A stretch of 64,000 bases of DNA. Origin: Candidatus Zixiibacteriota bacterium (GTDB lineage Bacteria > Zixibacteria > MSB-5A5 > GN15 > FEB-12). The notes beneath the pieces were generated by a model, which was not told the origin of the DNA, ran no database searches, and saw only the letters and a program-made list of their open reading frames with translations. Positions within the stretch are counted from its first letter, which is position 1. Each line of letters starts with the position of its first letter. Below, piece after piece: positions 47,801 to 56,655 of this stretch. The position numbers were made by a program, and so were the translations under genes. The stretch spans positions 2,233,880-2,297,879 of the forward strand of contig CP070674.1 in the NCBI GenBank assembly GCA_020351995.1. Direction: 5' to 3'.

Positions 47801-50770
47801 CTTTCGCGGGGAGCCAGTGGAATGGAAAGAAACAACGTTTACTTTTCATTCTCCCTGGACCTCGGATCCGACAGGTTCCTTGTGCCTAATTCGGAGAAGA
47901 ACGGCTGGGTAACCTACCGCATACCTATCAGAGATAGCGCCGCCGTCGATGGCCTGATCTCGGATACCGAGGGAGAACCCGACTGGAGCAATATCAAGCA
48001 TGTTCGTGTGTGGTTCGAGTCCGGGCTCGGCCAGACCGACCACGACACCCTTCAGATTGCCGATTGGTATTTTGTGCAGTCAAACTGGCAGGACTCGCTG
48101 ATCTATGGTCCCGACACACTCGCCAGCAACACCAAGTTCGTCGTAGCTGAGATGAGTGAAGACGTAAACGCGGATTTCGAGCCGCCTCCGGGGGTTGAAG
48201 CATATACCGATCCGACGACTGACGTGACCGAAGCCCAGCGAGCGCTGCTGATGGACTTTGAGAACTTGCGTGTCTCCGATTCCTGCCTGGCTACCAAGGA
48301 CCTTCTCACCGTGGACAGGTATTCCGGTTATCGTCGCCTCGAGATGTTTGTGTATGGTGACTACGATGACCCGATGGATGAGGGAAAAATAGAGTTCTTC
48401 TTCAGAATAGGGCAGGACCCCAACAACTACTACGAGTACTATACTCGTGTTTATGAGGGGTGGGATGAGCGGAATTATGTCAATATAGACTTCAATGATA
48501 TCACCGCCCTCAAGGACCGGGCCCAGAAGGAGCTCGAAAGCGGTCTCGATGTCAATTTCGATGACGGTCTGCACTATCGAATCCTTGGCAACCCGGACAT
48601 CAATAAAGTGCGGTATTTCGTGGCCGGCCTGATCAATGCCGATACCTCCCCGACCCCCGGCGAGATAAGTGGCCAGTTGTGGCTCGATGAGTTGCGCGTG
48701 ACCGAGGTCAGGCGTGACGTTGGCACAGCCGGACGTATTCAGGTGAACGGCAACATAGCTGATCTTATTAATTACACGTTCTCATTTGAATCGAGAGATC
48801 CGTATTTCAGGGGACTGTCAACCTCCACTCGGGGCGGCTCCACCAACAATCTTGGCAGCGGTAGAACCAACACGAACTACACCTATGGCATGACCTTCAA
48901 TGCGAACAAGTTTCTGCCTCGTTCGTGGGGTGCCCAGTTGCCCGTTACCCTGAGATACAGTAAATCGATACAGACACCGCTGCTGCGCAACAATTCCGAT
49001 ATCGTGCTTCCCGAGGAAGTCAGGAAGGAAGAACAGTCGGTTCGCGAATCCCGGTCTTTGAGCGTAACCGCGAAATTCAACCGTAAAGGCTGGAGCCCCC
49101 TGTTCAGCCTGCTGTTGAATCGACTCAGGACATCGTTCTCATACCAGCGCAGCGATTCCCGAACGGTAACGGTGCCCTACAGCTTCGGTGAGAATTACAA
49201 TATTAGATCGAGCTTTGATTTCACTATTGAGAATGTGCCCAAAGTGCCGATCTTCTTCTGGACTAAACCCATCCCGCTGCTGAAGAAACTGGCCGATTCA
49301 CGCATGGCCCTTTATCCTGAGACGTGGACGAGTGGCGGCGACTTCAGAAGAAGCCTTGCCATTTCCGATGATATCAATCTGAACCGGCGCAGCTCGAATA
49401 AACGGACCTTCGATGGGCGGATGGACATGAAATACAAACTATTCACTAATCTGAGCTTCAATTACGCCTTTAACACTAAGAGAGACTTGAGCGATCCCGA
49501 CCTGGTCAGATTCTCCCTGACGAATCCAAAGCTGGGTCTGGAAACAAACTACGGCCAGACTTTCAGTTCCAGCTACAACCCCAAACTGGTGACTTTCCTG
49601 AAAACAACATTTTCGTATCGCGCCACCTACTCCGACGACTGGCAACGATCATACGAAGCGCGCCGGGCGGCAATGTCGCGCTCGTTCGGGGTCAGCGGTA
49701 ACTTCGACCATCAGCAACTTATCGGTAAAAAGAAGAAAACCGGCCGCCGAAGAAGACCCCCGACCCGCAGAGGAGATTCACCTACAGGCCGGGACGACGA
49801 GTCTTTCACGGAAAAGGCTCTGAATATGCTCCGCCTTGTAACAGGATGGATTGATCCTTTCGGATATAGCTACGCCACTTCTTACACTAACTCGCTGCCG
49901 GGAATACGCTCCCGTCCCAACTGGAAATATCGGTTCGGTCTGAGAAGGGAAGCTGAGGTGGATGCCGTGCCGGCAGTTGTTGGTGCCGAGTCGGCGGGTG
50001 AAACAAAAAGATACGAAATATCTTCCGGGTTCACTTTTCTTGGCGGTGTGGTTACCGGAGTTAAGTACGGCCGGGCTATCTCTACCGATCTGATCAAACA
50101 GGGAACTCGCAATGAAAGTGTATCGACCAGTTGGCCGGACCTGACGATCCGTATCAGGCAATTTACGAAGTTCCCGCTTATCAAGAAATACCTCAACAAG
50201 TTCATTGAGATATTCACTCCCCGCACCGGCTACACCCGTCAGGTCAGGGAAACCTTCAATCTTGATCAGGGCTTTCTGGTGTCCAGCAGTGTCAGCAGGA
50301 AACACAAACCGCTCCTTCAGCTGACGTTCAGGGCTTTTCGTGCGCTTTCCCTGTCGGCCTCCTACCATCTCGAGACAAATACCAAGGAAAACCGCAACTC
50401 CACTACCGGTAGCGTCCAGTCTCTGACACGCTCGACTAGAAGACAACTCGGGGCGACAGCCAAGTATTCGGTTACGGCTCCAAATGGAATCTCCTTACCG
50501 ATATTCGGCCGGGTGAAGTTCAACTCGACCCTGGATCTGGAAATGAGCGTGCGTTACAATTCAGATGTCTCCGAGACATCCCAGAGCGGCGGGCCTTTCG
50601 CTACCTCCAAGGATAGATCCGATATAATGATCGCGCCGAATATCCAGTACACCTTCAGTCGCCAGATGAAGGGAGGCCTGACCATGCGGTGGCAGGATTC
50701 GAATGACAATTACCGCAGTCGCAAGAGCCATATCCGGGAAGTCGAAATCTGGACCGAGATAAGCTTCTGA
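44825..50770 (+). CDS. sprA: SprA, T9SS outer-membrane translocon
   Basis: SprA (Sov) is the very large barrel through which T9SS cargo crosses the outer membrane. A signal peptide (LSRAFVLTTLVVAVVTV, ending AQ) is followed by SprA landmarks: SRFEITGTIGSKISVKVSQD, GNTTLSLPNTQFVGYSSRIR, FKSDKTQERKPKVGQE, RPNPNVDGVAYVDDFE and RGASGMERNNVYFSFSLD. The C-terminal 600 residues are barrel-like repeats ending REVEIWTEISF. At about 1981 residues it is slightly shorter than Flavobacterium SprA. The GTG at 44825 is preferred to the TTG two codons upstream; neither has a Shine-Dalgarno, and TATATT lies 4 nt before the GTG. It is 23 kb from porU but would serve the same pathway. Confidence 0.87.
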   Translation: MNSLLSRAFVLTTLVVAVVTVCPIQAQIGFQAKLQNPPSLVCPIYEDMSEFSVALQPKYRMLISTRLQRVPRAVAGNYENMTIRLNVDYYSRNLIQKPMIPVSVDARAYLAFRKEKLLERAIAEGGFRLLEAPNEKRRRGLGISVALPKRLDRIFGEGGAGLKVAGYRRIKFAGRSQWTDASESDIYRQNKFPSLRMEQISRFEITGTIGSKISVKVSQDSQTDIPLANRIQIRYRGDEDDILKSIEAGNTTLSLPNTQFVGYSSRIRGLFGVKAEAQVGQLYLTAIASQEKGSTERSTFTATGEENADFIRDYYYQERRIFDLGLPGELLPGDSIQILKIFETISTSTPDLEAIEANMWVNPDDTGAFEGEDIRTDGEVKVKEIDGEHFEYFRDASRGLHYVVFKQPRDKTKHLGYWMEVKRTDGSIDTVGNTSTQPFDLKLLCLAATDARPYHHTWNLMWRNCYTIPRNISIEDIRVKIFKGIAGTETTSANRDYQTSANKSVKYIEILGLDQYNESDDKTPDGLLDDRQEVFRPDWGLLIFPNRKPFASVATFTSDAGVTTPPLEDTVQAIYDYVSEQVKREASEYYIQLTTSVRSTRIKLDRANIIEGSEVITLDGQQLARDTDYQINYEMGLITLLNERATDPNANLSIDYEYAPFFALQKKTLLGARAEYEWSRDFKFGSTFLFKSDKTQERKPKVGQETARTIILDGDINLKLHPNFLTKVADAIPLVETETPSNMSIIAEVAQSRPNPNVDGVAYVDDFETALEELSLGTTRTRWKPTSRPYQLDGADFSNVVAAKMLWHSPREYVAVDEIYDRETAKGEGTIRTLRLIFRPDPTGQPSWAGVMRYLGSILDAKRAQLFEVRLKKVDADDFNSKLHFDFGIISEDLNGDGYAFTEDTNDNMAVSSDEDVGLDGLRDDQEPGYDPVTNPDPNGDNWYSLGDGKCPFGNACDDINWESDQWYYEFLNGTEGNIRDPSVAGIPDAENLSRGASGMERNNVYFSFSLDLGSDRFLVPNSEKNGWVTYRIPIRDSAAVDGLISDTEGEPDWSNIKHVRVWFESGLGQTDHDTLQIADWYFVQSNWQDSLIYGPDTLASNTKFVVAEMSEDVNADFEPPPGVEAYTDPTTDVTEAQRALLMDFENLRVSDSCLATKDLLTVDRYSGYRRLEMFVYGDYDDPMDEGKIEFFFRIGQDPNNYYEYYTRVYEGWDERNYVNIDFNDITALKDRAQKELESGLDVNFDDGLHYRILGNPDINKVRYFVAGLINADTSPTPGEISGQLWLDELRVTEVRRDVGTAGRIQVNGNIADLINYTFSFESRDPYFRGLSTSTRGGSTNNLGSGRTNTNYTYGMTFNANKFLPRSWGAQLPVTLRYSKSIQTPLLRNNSDIVLPEEVRKEEQSVRESRSLSVTAKFNRKGWSPLFSLLLNRLRTSFSYQRSDSRTVTVPYSFGENYNIRSSFDFTIENVPKVPIFFWTKPIPLLKKLADSRMALYPETWTSGGDFRRSLAISDDINLNRRSSNKRTFDGRMDMKYKLFTNLSFNYAFNTKRDLSDPDLVRFSLTNPKLGLETNYGQTFSSSYNPKLVTFLKTTFSYRATYSDDWQRSYEARRAAMSRSFGVSGNFDHQQLIGKKKKTGRRRRPPTRRGDSPTGRDDESFTEKALNMLRLVTGWIDPFGYSYATSYTNSLPGIRSRPNWKYRFGLRREAEVDAVPAVVGAESAGETKRYEISSGFTFLGGVVTGVKYGRAISTDLIKQGTRNESVSTSWPDLTIRIRQFTKFPLIKKYLNKFIEIFTPRTGYTRQVRETFNLDQGFLVSSSVSRKHKPLLQLTFRAFRALSLSASYHLETNTKENRNSTTGSVQSLTRSTRRQLGATAKYSVTAPNGISLPIFGRVKFNSTLDLEMSVRYNSDVSETSQSGGPFATSKDRSDIMIAPNIQYTFSRQMKGGLTMRWQDSNDNYRSRKSHIREVEIWTEISF

Positions 50771-50779
50771 TTATTTCGG

Positions 50780-50808
50780 TTGACTTGACTTGCTGTTTCA
50801 GTGTAATT
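50780..50808 (+). promoter_or_regulatory. Promoter of the cyclase-selA-selB unit, leaderless geometry
   Basis: TTGACT (50780-50785), a 17-nt spacer and GTAATT (50803-50808), then six bases before ATG at 50815, without a Shine-Dalgarno. Confidence 0.45.
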
Positions 50809-50814
50809 ATCCGC

Positions 50815-51753
50815 ATGAGTTCTTCCAGGATGTTCGCCGCAGCTATCTGCCTGACCATTCTCTGTATTTCGTGCTCACCGTCCTACGCCCCGCCGCCTGA
50901 ATTCGATGGCGGGCGCGCCTTCGATTACCTGCAGCATCAAGTTGAATTCGGCCCACGGGTGCCGGGTAGTGAAGCCTCCGCCGAATGTCGTCAATTCTGC
51001 TACCGTCACTTTCAACAATTGGGCCTCGCCGTGGATTCTCAGGCCTTTATATATTTCGATCGATACTCGCAGCAGAATATTAGAATGGTCAATGTCATTG
51101 CCTCCTACAAGTCGGAAGAGCCTTCCGGCGAAAATGGTATTATCCTGATGGCTCATTATGACTGCCGGCCCCGCACCGACCATGCCAGCGATACCCTGCT
51201 TTTGGACGAGCCCATTGACGGCGCCAACGATGGCGCGTCGGGAGTCGCTGTTCTCATGGAAATTGCCAATCTTATGGCCGCTCAGCAACCACCCTTAGCG
51301 GTCGATCTTGTCTTGGTTGACGGTGAGGACTGGGGAATGGTCGGCGACCATGCCGCTTATACAATTGGTTCGCGTGAGTACGCCCGGCTCGGCGTGCACG
51401 ATAAATATCGATTCGGCATTATCGTTGATCTGGTCGGTGATCAGGACCAGCAGATCTATCGCGAGGGCTACTCGGAACGCTATGCTAAGGATCTCAACGA
51501 TATGGTCTGGGGTGTTGCCGCACGCCTGGGTATCGAAACCTTTGTCGATTCAGTGAGACACACCGTTATTGACGATCATCTCTCGTTAAGTCTGTCGGGT
51601 GTCCCCTCGATTTGTATAATAGATCTTGACTATGAGTACTGGCATACCGAATTTGATACACCGGACAAATGCAGTTCTCAGTCGCTGGCCAATGTTGGAC
51701 GAGTAGTGACTGAGATCGTGTACAATCCATCACTATGGCCAAAGAAAAGATAA
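50815..51753 (+). CDS. Glutaminyl-peptide cyclotransferase-like M28 lipoprotein
   Basis: The lipobox LCISC is at about residues 17-21. The catalytic domain has M28 zinc positions: HYD (His114-Asp116), Asp139 in GANDGASG, the pair Glu171-Asp172 in VDGEDWG, and His277 in YWHTEFDTPDK. The DGEDWG and HT-x-DTPDK forms are those of type II glutaminyl cyclases rather than of aminopeptidases. The enzyme would convert N-terminal Gln to pyroglutamate on exported proteins; T9SS cargo often begins with Gln after signal cleavage. It lies 44 nt after sprA and overlaps selA by 19 nt. An aminopeptidase role is the main alternative. Confidence 0.68.
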   Translation: MSSSRMFAAAICLTILCISCSPSYAPPPEFDGGRAFDYLQHQVEFGPRVPGSEASAECRQFCYRHFQQLGLAVDSQAFIYFDRYSQQNIRMVNVIASYKSEEPSGENGIILMAHYDCRPRTDHASDTLLLDEPIDGANDGASGVAVLMEIANLMAAQQPPLAVDLVLVDGEDWGMVGDHAAYTIGSREYARLGVHDKYRFGIIVDLVGDQDQQIYREGYSERYAKDLNDMVWGVAARLGIETFVDSVRHTVIDDHLSLSLSGVPSICIIDLDYEYWHTEFDTPDKCSSQSLANVGRVVTEIVYNPSLWPKKR

Positions 51754-53117
51754 AACAGTTGCGTGACTTTCCCTCGGTGGAAGAGATACTGCAGGACAAA
51801 AGGCTTTCACGTGCCATCTCGTCCGTTCCGCGCCCCCTGGCTTCTAACATCACCAAACAGGTTGTTGGTGAGTTGAAAGGAGAATTTAAGAAAGGACGTA
51901 AAGCACTCTGTGTGGAAGACATCATCAACGATGTAAAACGGCATATCGGCTGGTTGAAATCAAGCGAGATTTCACGCGTCATCAACGCTACTGGTATCAT
52001 CGTCCATACCAATCTTGGCCGGGCACCCCTCTCGGAGTCGATTTTTGACGACGTCAAGAGGACCGCGGTGGGTTACGGCAATATTGAATTCGATCTTCAG
52101 ACCGGCTCCAGGGGCAGTAGGGGAGAAGCCTGCGAAAGATATCTCGCCGAGCTTTCGGGGGCCGAGAGCGGCACAATTGTCAACAATTGCGCGGCGGCTC
52201 TCCTGATCACCCTTAACACTCTGGCCAATCGTAAGAAAGTAATCATCTCACGCGGAGAGCTGGTTCAGATCGGTGGCGGCTTCAGAATTCCCGATATCCT
52301 CAAAAAGTCCGGGGCCAGGCTGTGCGAGGTGGGCACTACCAACATCACTTCTGTCGAGGATTACCAGGAAAGTATCGACGACAAGACCGGCCTGATTTTG
52401 AGAGTGCACCAGAGCAATTTCATACAGCGCGGATTCACCGATCAGGTTGACCTCAAGGCTCTGGTGGCCCTGGGTAAAAAATTCAAAATTCCGGTCGTCA
52501 ACGATCTCGGCAGCGGCGTTTTTATATCAACCCGCCCTGTTCTCGGATATGCCGAACCGACGGTGCAGCAGTCCATACGCGACGGCGCCGATATAACCTG
52601 TTTCTCCGGCGACAAGATGTTGGGCGGTTGCCAGGCGGGGCTGATTGTGGGGCGCGGCGATATAGTGGATCGAATCAAGCGCAACGCCCTCTTCCGAACG
52701 GTCCGGGTGGACAAGATCGTTTTCTCGATATTGGAGAAACTGCTGGCTCATTACCTCAACGGCGACTGGGCCGAACAGATCAAGGTCTGGTCTTTATTGA
52801 CTGTGCCGGAATCGGAGCTATACCGCCGGGGCAAACAGGTGCTGAAAGAGCTCGGTAATCCGGCGGGCGTATCGGTCGAGGCTACCGCGGCCTATGTCGG
52901 CGGCGGGGCTCTGCCCGAATCGAGCATTCCTTCAGTCGGCATCGTGTTCTCTTCCGATCACAAAGCCAGCGCGCTACTGAGAGAACTCAGGGCGATGACC
53001 ATACCTGTCATCGGTCGCATCGACGGTGATTGCCTGATTCTCGACCTCAAGGCCATCGACGAATCAGACATCAGTTACCTCAAGAACGCCATAGCGAAAG
53101 TCCTCGGGCGCGGGTAG
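51735..53117 (+). CDS. selA: L-seryl-tRNA(Sec) selenium transferase SelA
   Basis: SelA converts Ser-tRNA-Sec to Sec-tRNA-Sec with selenophosphate. The PLP lysine is Lys294 in FSGDKMLGGCQAGLIVG. Other family phrases are INATGIIVHTNLGRAPLSE, EFDLQTGSRGSRG and VNNCAAALLITLNTLA. The N-terminal domain (LRDFPSVEEILQ onward) needed for tRNA recognition is intact, and the length of 460 residues is standard. Its start is inside the preceding lipoprotein gene, and selB begins 10 nt after its stop. Confidence 0.96.
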   Translation: MAKEKIKQLRDFPSVEEILQDKRLSRAISSVPRPLASNITKQVVGELKGEFKKGRKALCVEDIINDVKRHIGWLKSSEISRVINATGIIVHTNLGRAPLSESIFDDVKRTAVGYGNIEFDLQTGSRGSRGEACERYLAELSGAESGTIVNNCAAALLITLNTLANRKKVIISRGELVQIGGGFRIPDILKKSGARLCEVGTTNITSVEDYQESIDDKTGLILRVHQSNFIQRGFTDQVDLKALVALGKKFKIPVVNDLGSGVFISTRPVLGYAEPTVQQSIRDGADITCFSGDKMLGGCQAGLIVGRGDIVDRIKRNALFRTVRVDKIVFSILEKLLAHYLNGDWAEQIKVWSLLTVPESELYRRGKQVLKELGNPAGVSVEATAAYVGGGALPESSIPSVGIVFSSDHKASALLRELRAMTIPVIGRIDGDCLILDLKAIDESDISYLKNAIAKVLGRG

Positions 53118-53127
53118 GCGATCGCTT

Positions 53128-55032
53128 ATGCTGGTTATTGGTACGGCAGGTCATATCGATCACGGCAAATCGTCTATTGTCAAACGCCTCACGGGGACTG
53201 ATCCGGACCGCCTGCCTGAAGAAAAGGCTCGGGGAATGACCATCGACCTGGGTTTCGCTTTCTATCGAACACCCGACAACGATACCATCGCCTTTGTGGA
53301 TGTGCCTGGTCACGAGCGTTTTGTCAAGAATATGGTCGCCGGGGTCGGTAGTATCGATGCCGTTATGTTGGTTATTGCTGCGGACGATGGTTGGATGCCC
53401 CAGAGTCAGGAACACTTTCAAATTGTCAGGCTCCTCGGTGTGCGCCGTGGCATGATCGTCATCAATAAAATCGATCTGGTGGAACCCGACTGGCTGGAAT
53501 TGCTCGAGCAGGAGGTAAGGGACAAAGTGGGGGGAACCTTTCTTGACAGAGCCCCCGTACTCAGGGTGTCCTCGCAGACCGGGGACGGTTTCGACGCACT
53601 CCGTGCTCATCTTAATGAACTTCCGGGACAGATCAAAGCACAGCGCGACATCGGGAAAGCCCGGCTCTACATTGACCGCTCCTTTGTCCGTCCGGGAATA
53701 GGCGGTGTGGTCACCGGCACCCTTCGTGGCGGCACCCTCACGGTGGGTCAGACGGTTAGCGTATGGCCATCTCGTAAGACCGCAAAAATCAGATCCTTGC
53801 ACTCAAACAATCGTGACGTTCAGACCGCTGTCCCCGGTCAACGAACGGCAGTGTCGTTCACCGGTCTCGAAAAGGAGTACCTCGTTCGCGGCGGAGTTAT
53901 TACCGACCGTAGTAACCTCGGTTTCTTCAGCGACTACCCTGTGCTTGTGCTCGATATCGAGGTTTTGCGGGAAACCACGATTGAATTGACTGATCGCCGG
54001 CGGGTCTTATTGATTGTCGGGACCACCGAGGCGGAGGGGGAGATCCGGCTGTATGAGAACAGACAGATAAAGCCGGGGGAGAAAGGCCTGGCGCTTTTCA
54101 AACCTGATGACCCGATACTATCTCTTGTGGGAGACCATTTCATTGTTCGTCTACCAACGCCGATGGTTACCATCGGCGGCGGACAAATTGTCGATCACCT
54201 GCCTCACTTTCCGCGCAGGAGGCAAATGACGCGTTATCGCTATTTGCGGGAAAGGACTCCGCTCACGCTCGAAAAACTGGTAACTTCGGAACTTGAAAAG
54301 CAAACGATTATGCCGCTGGAAACGCTTCTGAAAGAAGCGGACTTTTCTCGCGATGAAATTGAGAGCCAGATAAAAAAGGCCTTGCAGAAACAGACAATCA
54401 AAACGTTCGAGGGAGCCGTCTATCACGAATCTCATTTCAAGGATGCCCTTGAGCAGATTCAGGAAAAGCTGGTAAAATATCTCGAGGACAAATCGCACCT
54501 TAAAGGACTGACCACTGAACAGACCTCGAGCATAACCGGTCTGAATCAAGATCAAGCCAAGCTCGTGATTAACTTCCTGTTGTCTTCCGGTACACTTGTA
54601 AAGGTTCGTGAGCTGTTCAACCTCGCCGGTCGGGGTATGAGCCTCAAAGGATCCGCCAGGCAGGCCCATGAGGAAATCATGAAAATCCTCGAAAGTGACC
54701 GCTATTCACCGCCGACTCTCGCGACTCTCGCCAACCGCGGCAAGGCCTTCAAAGATGCCGTGAAGTTCATCGTTGAATCCGGCCAGGGCTATAAGTGCGG
54801 ATCGGATTTTATATTTCTTGCCGGGGTCTGGGATGAGATAGTGGCCTTCATAAAACAGAAAATCTCGTCGAGCGGAAAACTGACGGTCGCCGATCTCAGG
54901 GATAAATTCGGATTTTCACGCAAGTATGCTATCCCCATCCTTGAGGAAACCGACCGAACAGGATTAACCCGACGGGAGGGCGATTACCGGGTGAAAGGAG
55001 CCAGGTTTGAAGTCCAGGACACTTTTCTATAA
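53128..55032 (+). CDS. selB: Selenocysteine-specific elongation factor SelB
   Basis: SelB carries Sec-tRNA to UGA codons marked by a SECIS hairpin. GTPase motifs are [19 protein letters not shown] (G1), [20 protein letters not shown] (G3) and VINKIDLV (G4). EF-Tu-like domains II-III extend to about residue 360. C-terminal winged-helix repeats (from about 385, including [14 protein letters not shown] and [20 protein letters not shown]) bind the SECIS. The length is full. The 3' end overlaps the amidohydrolase start by 26 nt. Confidence 0.95.
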   Translation: MLVIGTAGHIDHGKSSIVKRLTGTDPDRLPEEKARGMTIDLGFAFYRTPDNDTIAFVDVPGHERFVKNMVAGVGSIDAVMLVIAADDGWMPQSQEHFQIVRLLGVRRGMIVINKIDLVEPDWLELLEQEVRDKVGGTFLDRAPVLRVSSQTGDGFDALRAHLNELPGQIKAQRDIGKARLYIDRSFVRPGIGGVVTGTLRGGTLTVGQTVSVWPSRKTAKIRSLHSNNRDVQTAVPGQRTAVSFTGLEKEYLVRGGVITDRSNLGFFSDYPVLVLDIEVLRETTIELTDRRRVLLIVGTTEAEGEIRLYENRQIKPGEKGLALFKPDDPILSLVGDHFIVRLPTPMVTIGGGQIVDHLPHFPRRRQMTRYRYLRERTPLTLEKLVTSELEKQTIMPLETLLKEADFSRDEIESQIKKALQKQTIKTFEGAVYHESHFKDALEQIQEKLVKYLEDKSHLKGLTTEQTSSITGLNQDQAKLVINFLLSSGTLVKVRELFNLAGRGMSLKGSARQAHEEIMKILESDRYSPPTLATLANRGKAFKDAVKFIVESGQGYKCGSDFIFLAGVWDEIVAFIKQKISSSGKLTVADLRDKFGFSRKYAIPILEETDRTGLTRREGDYRVKGARFEVQDTFL

Positions 55033-56590
55033 TGGTGTTATTTACACCCAGGCGGAGGGCATTGTCGTCGATTCCATGGTAATTTCAAACAATCGGATCG
55101 CGGCTGTGGGCCGAAAACTGCAGCACGATCCGGACTTCAAATCATATACCCGGATCAATCTAAGAGGGAAGACGGTGATTCCCGGCTTCACTGATTCTCA
55201 CACACACTTCTACTATCTTACTAAAGCGCTGGGAAAAGTTGACCTTGACGGAATTGACACGATTGACAAATGCCTGAAGAAAATCAAGAAATTTGCGGAC
55301 TCGTTGCCGAAATCCGGCTGGGTCGCTGGCGGCGGCTATTCACCGGATCGGTTCAGGCAGAGGGTCGAACCCGACCGATATCTGCTCGATAAGGTGACCG
55401 GCGGACGCCCGGCCTTCTTGTTTTCAAAAGACCAGCACACCGCCTGGGTCAACAGCCGGGCGCTGGAGATGGCCGGTATTACGCGTCGAACACCGGATCC
55501 GCCGGGGGGAAAAATCGATCGGCAGGCCAACGGTGAGCCGTCCGGTATCCTCCGTGAAACAGCCTATCAAAAGGTTTATAATCTCATTCCGCCTCCTCCG
55601 CGTTCAGAGGTCAATCGGCTGTATAAGAAAGCTCTCGCGTTGGCCTATCGTCAGGGCGTCACCGGCGTGCATTCGTTCGACGGTCCGGAAGGGTTTGTGT
55701 ATTTCTCGGAATTGGCCGAAGGCAACAAGGTCGGACTGCGTATCAATTACTATTTCCCGGTAGCCATGCTGCCCCGGTTGGAACGGAGTGGAACACTGTG
55801 GGGGACGGGGACCGACTTTTTCCGACTTGCCGGGATTAAGGTTTTCGCCGACGGCTCGCTCGGCAGTCAGTCAGCCCTGTGCTATAACAAATACATCGGG
55901 TCGAAAGGCAACTATGGTCTTGAAGTTACGTCGACCAGGGAACTCGTGCGAATCCTTAAATCCGCCGCCAGACTGAATTTCCCGTGCGCCGTCCACGCCA
56001 TTGGCGACCGGGCGGTGGCCAATGTGCTCGACGCCTTCGAGAAAGGACCGGCTCTGCCTTTCGGCGCCCGCCATCGTATTGAACATCTACAGCTTGTCCG
56101 AAGGAAAGACGTGCCGCGGCTGAAGCGGCTGGGCGTAGTGGCTTCCATGCAGCCATCGCACTGTCCGTCCGATATTTATCTCTGCCGAAAGTACTGGGGC
56201 AGGCGCGGAGCCAACAGCTTCATTTTCAGGACTCTTATCGACAGGCGAATCAGTTTAACGTTCGGTTCTGACGCTCCCATCGAGTCGCTCAATCCACTTC
56301 ATGGAATCGCGGCCGCCGCGCGGCGGGCACGACCGGCGAGTCGTGACGTGTTCTATCCGGATCAGAAGATTACTGCCGCCGAGGCTCTCTTCAATTTCAC
56401 GGTGGGGCCGGCTATCGCGACCGGGCAGGAACATTGCCGCGGGTACCTGCTTCCCGGCTACCCGGCCGACCTCGTGATTCTTTCTGAAGATATCACGAAA
56501 ATAGCTGCTTCAAGAATCTACGGGACGGAAATTCTGGCTACGGTCCTGGATGGCAGGCCGAAATACCTTCACCCTTCTCTTAGACTGTGA
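55007..56590 (+). CDS. YtcJ-like metal-dependent amidohydrolase
   Basis: Belongs to the amidohydrolase superfamily: the metal motif DSHTHFYYL is near residues 63-71, and further ligands are likely in AIGDRAVANVL and RIEHLQLV. The phrases LRGKTVIPGFTDSHTHF and LTFGSDAPIESLNPLHGI are typical of YtcJ/exoenzyme-regulatory AepA-like proteins. The substrate is unknown. The start is a TTG with AGGAG 6 nt upstream, inside the end of selB. Its position after selB is probably operon convenience; there is no evidence for a role in selenium metabolism. Confidence 0.8.
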   Translation: MKSRTLFYNGVIYTQAEGIVVDSMVISNNRIAAVGRKLQHDPDFKSYTRINLRGKTVIPGFTDSHTHFYYLTKALGKVDLDGIDTIDKCLKKIKKFADSLPKSGWVAGGGYSPDRFRQRVEPDRYLLDKVTGGRPAFLFSKDQHTAWVNSRALEMAGITRRTPDPPGGKIDRQANGEPSGILRETAYQKVYNLIPPPPRSEVNRLYKKALALAYRQGVTGVHSFDGPEGFVYFSELAEGNKVGLRINYYFPVAMLPRLERSGTLWGTGTDFFRLAGIKVFADGSLGSQSALCYNKYIGSKGNYGLEVTSTRELVRILKSAARLNFPCAVHAIGDRAVANVLDAFEKGPALPFGARHRIEHLQLVRRKDVPRLKRLGVVASMQPSHCPSDIYLCRKYWGRRGANSFIFRTLIDRRISLTFGSDAPIESLNPLHGIAAAARRARPASRDVFYPDQKITAAEALFNFTVGPAIATGQEHCRGYLLPGYPADLVILSEDITKIAASRIYGTEILATVLDGRPKYLHPSLRL

Positions 56591-56620
56591 CCGGCAAGTG
56601 CTTGCGGACCGCCAAAAAAG

Positions 56621-56649
56621 TTGACAACCACTAAACAGCGGGGCATATT
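56621..56649 (+). promoter_or_regulatory. nfeD promoter with predicted leaderless start
   Basis: TTGACA (56621-56626), a 17-nt spacer and CATATT (56644-56649), then ACATAT and the ATG at 56656. No Shine-Dalgarno is present. Transcription seven bases after the -10 would begin on the A of ATG. Confidence 0.55.
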
Positions 56650-56655
56650 ACATAT

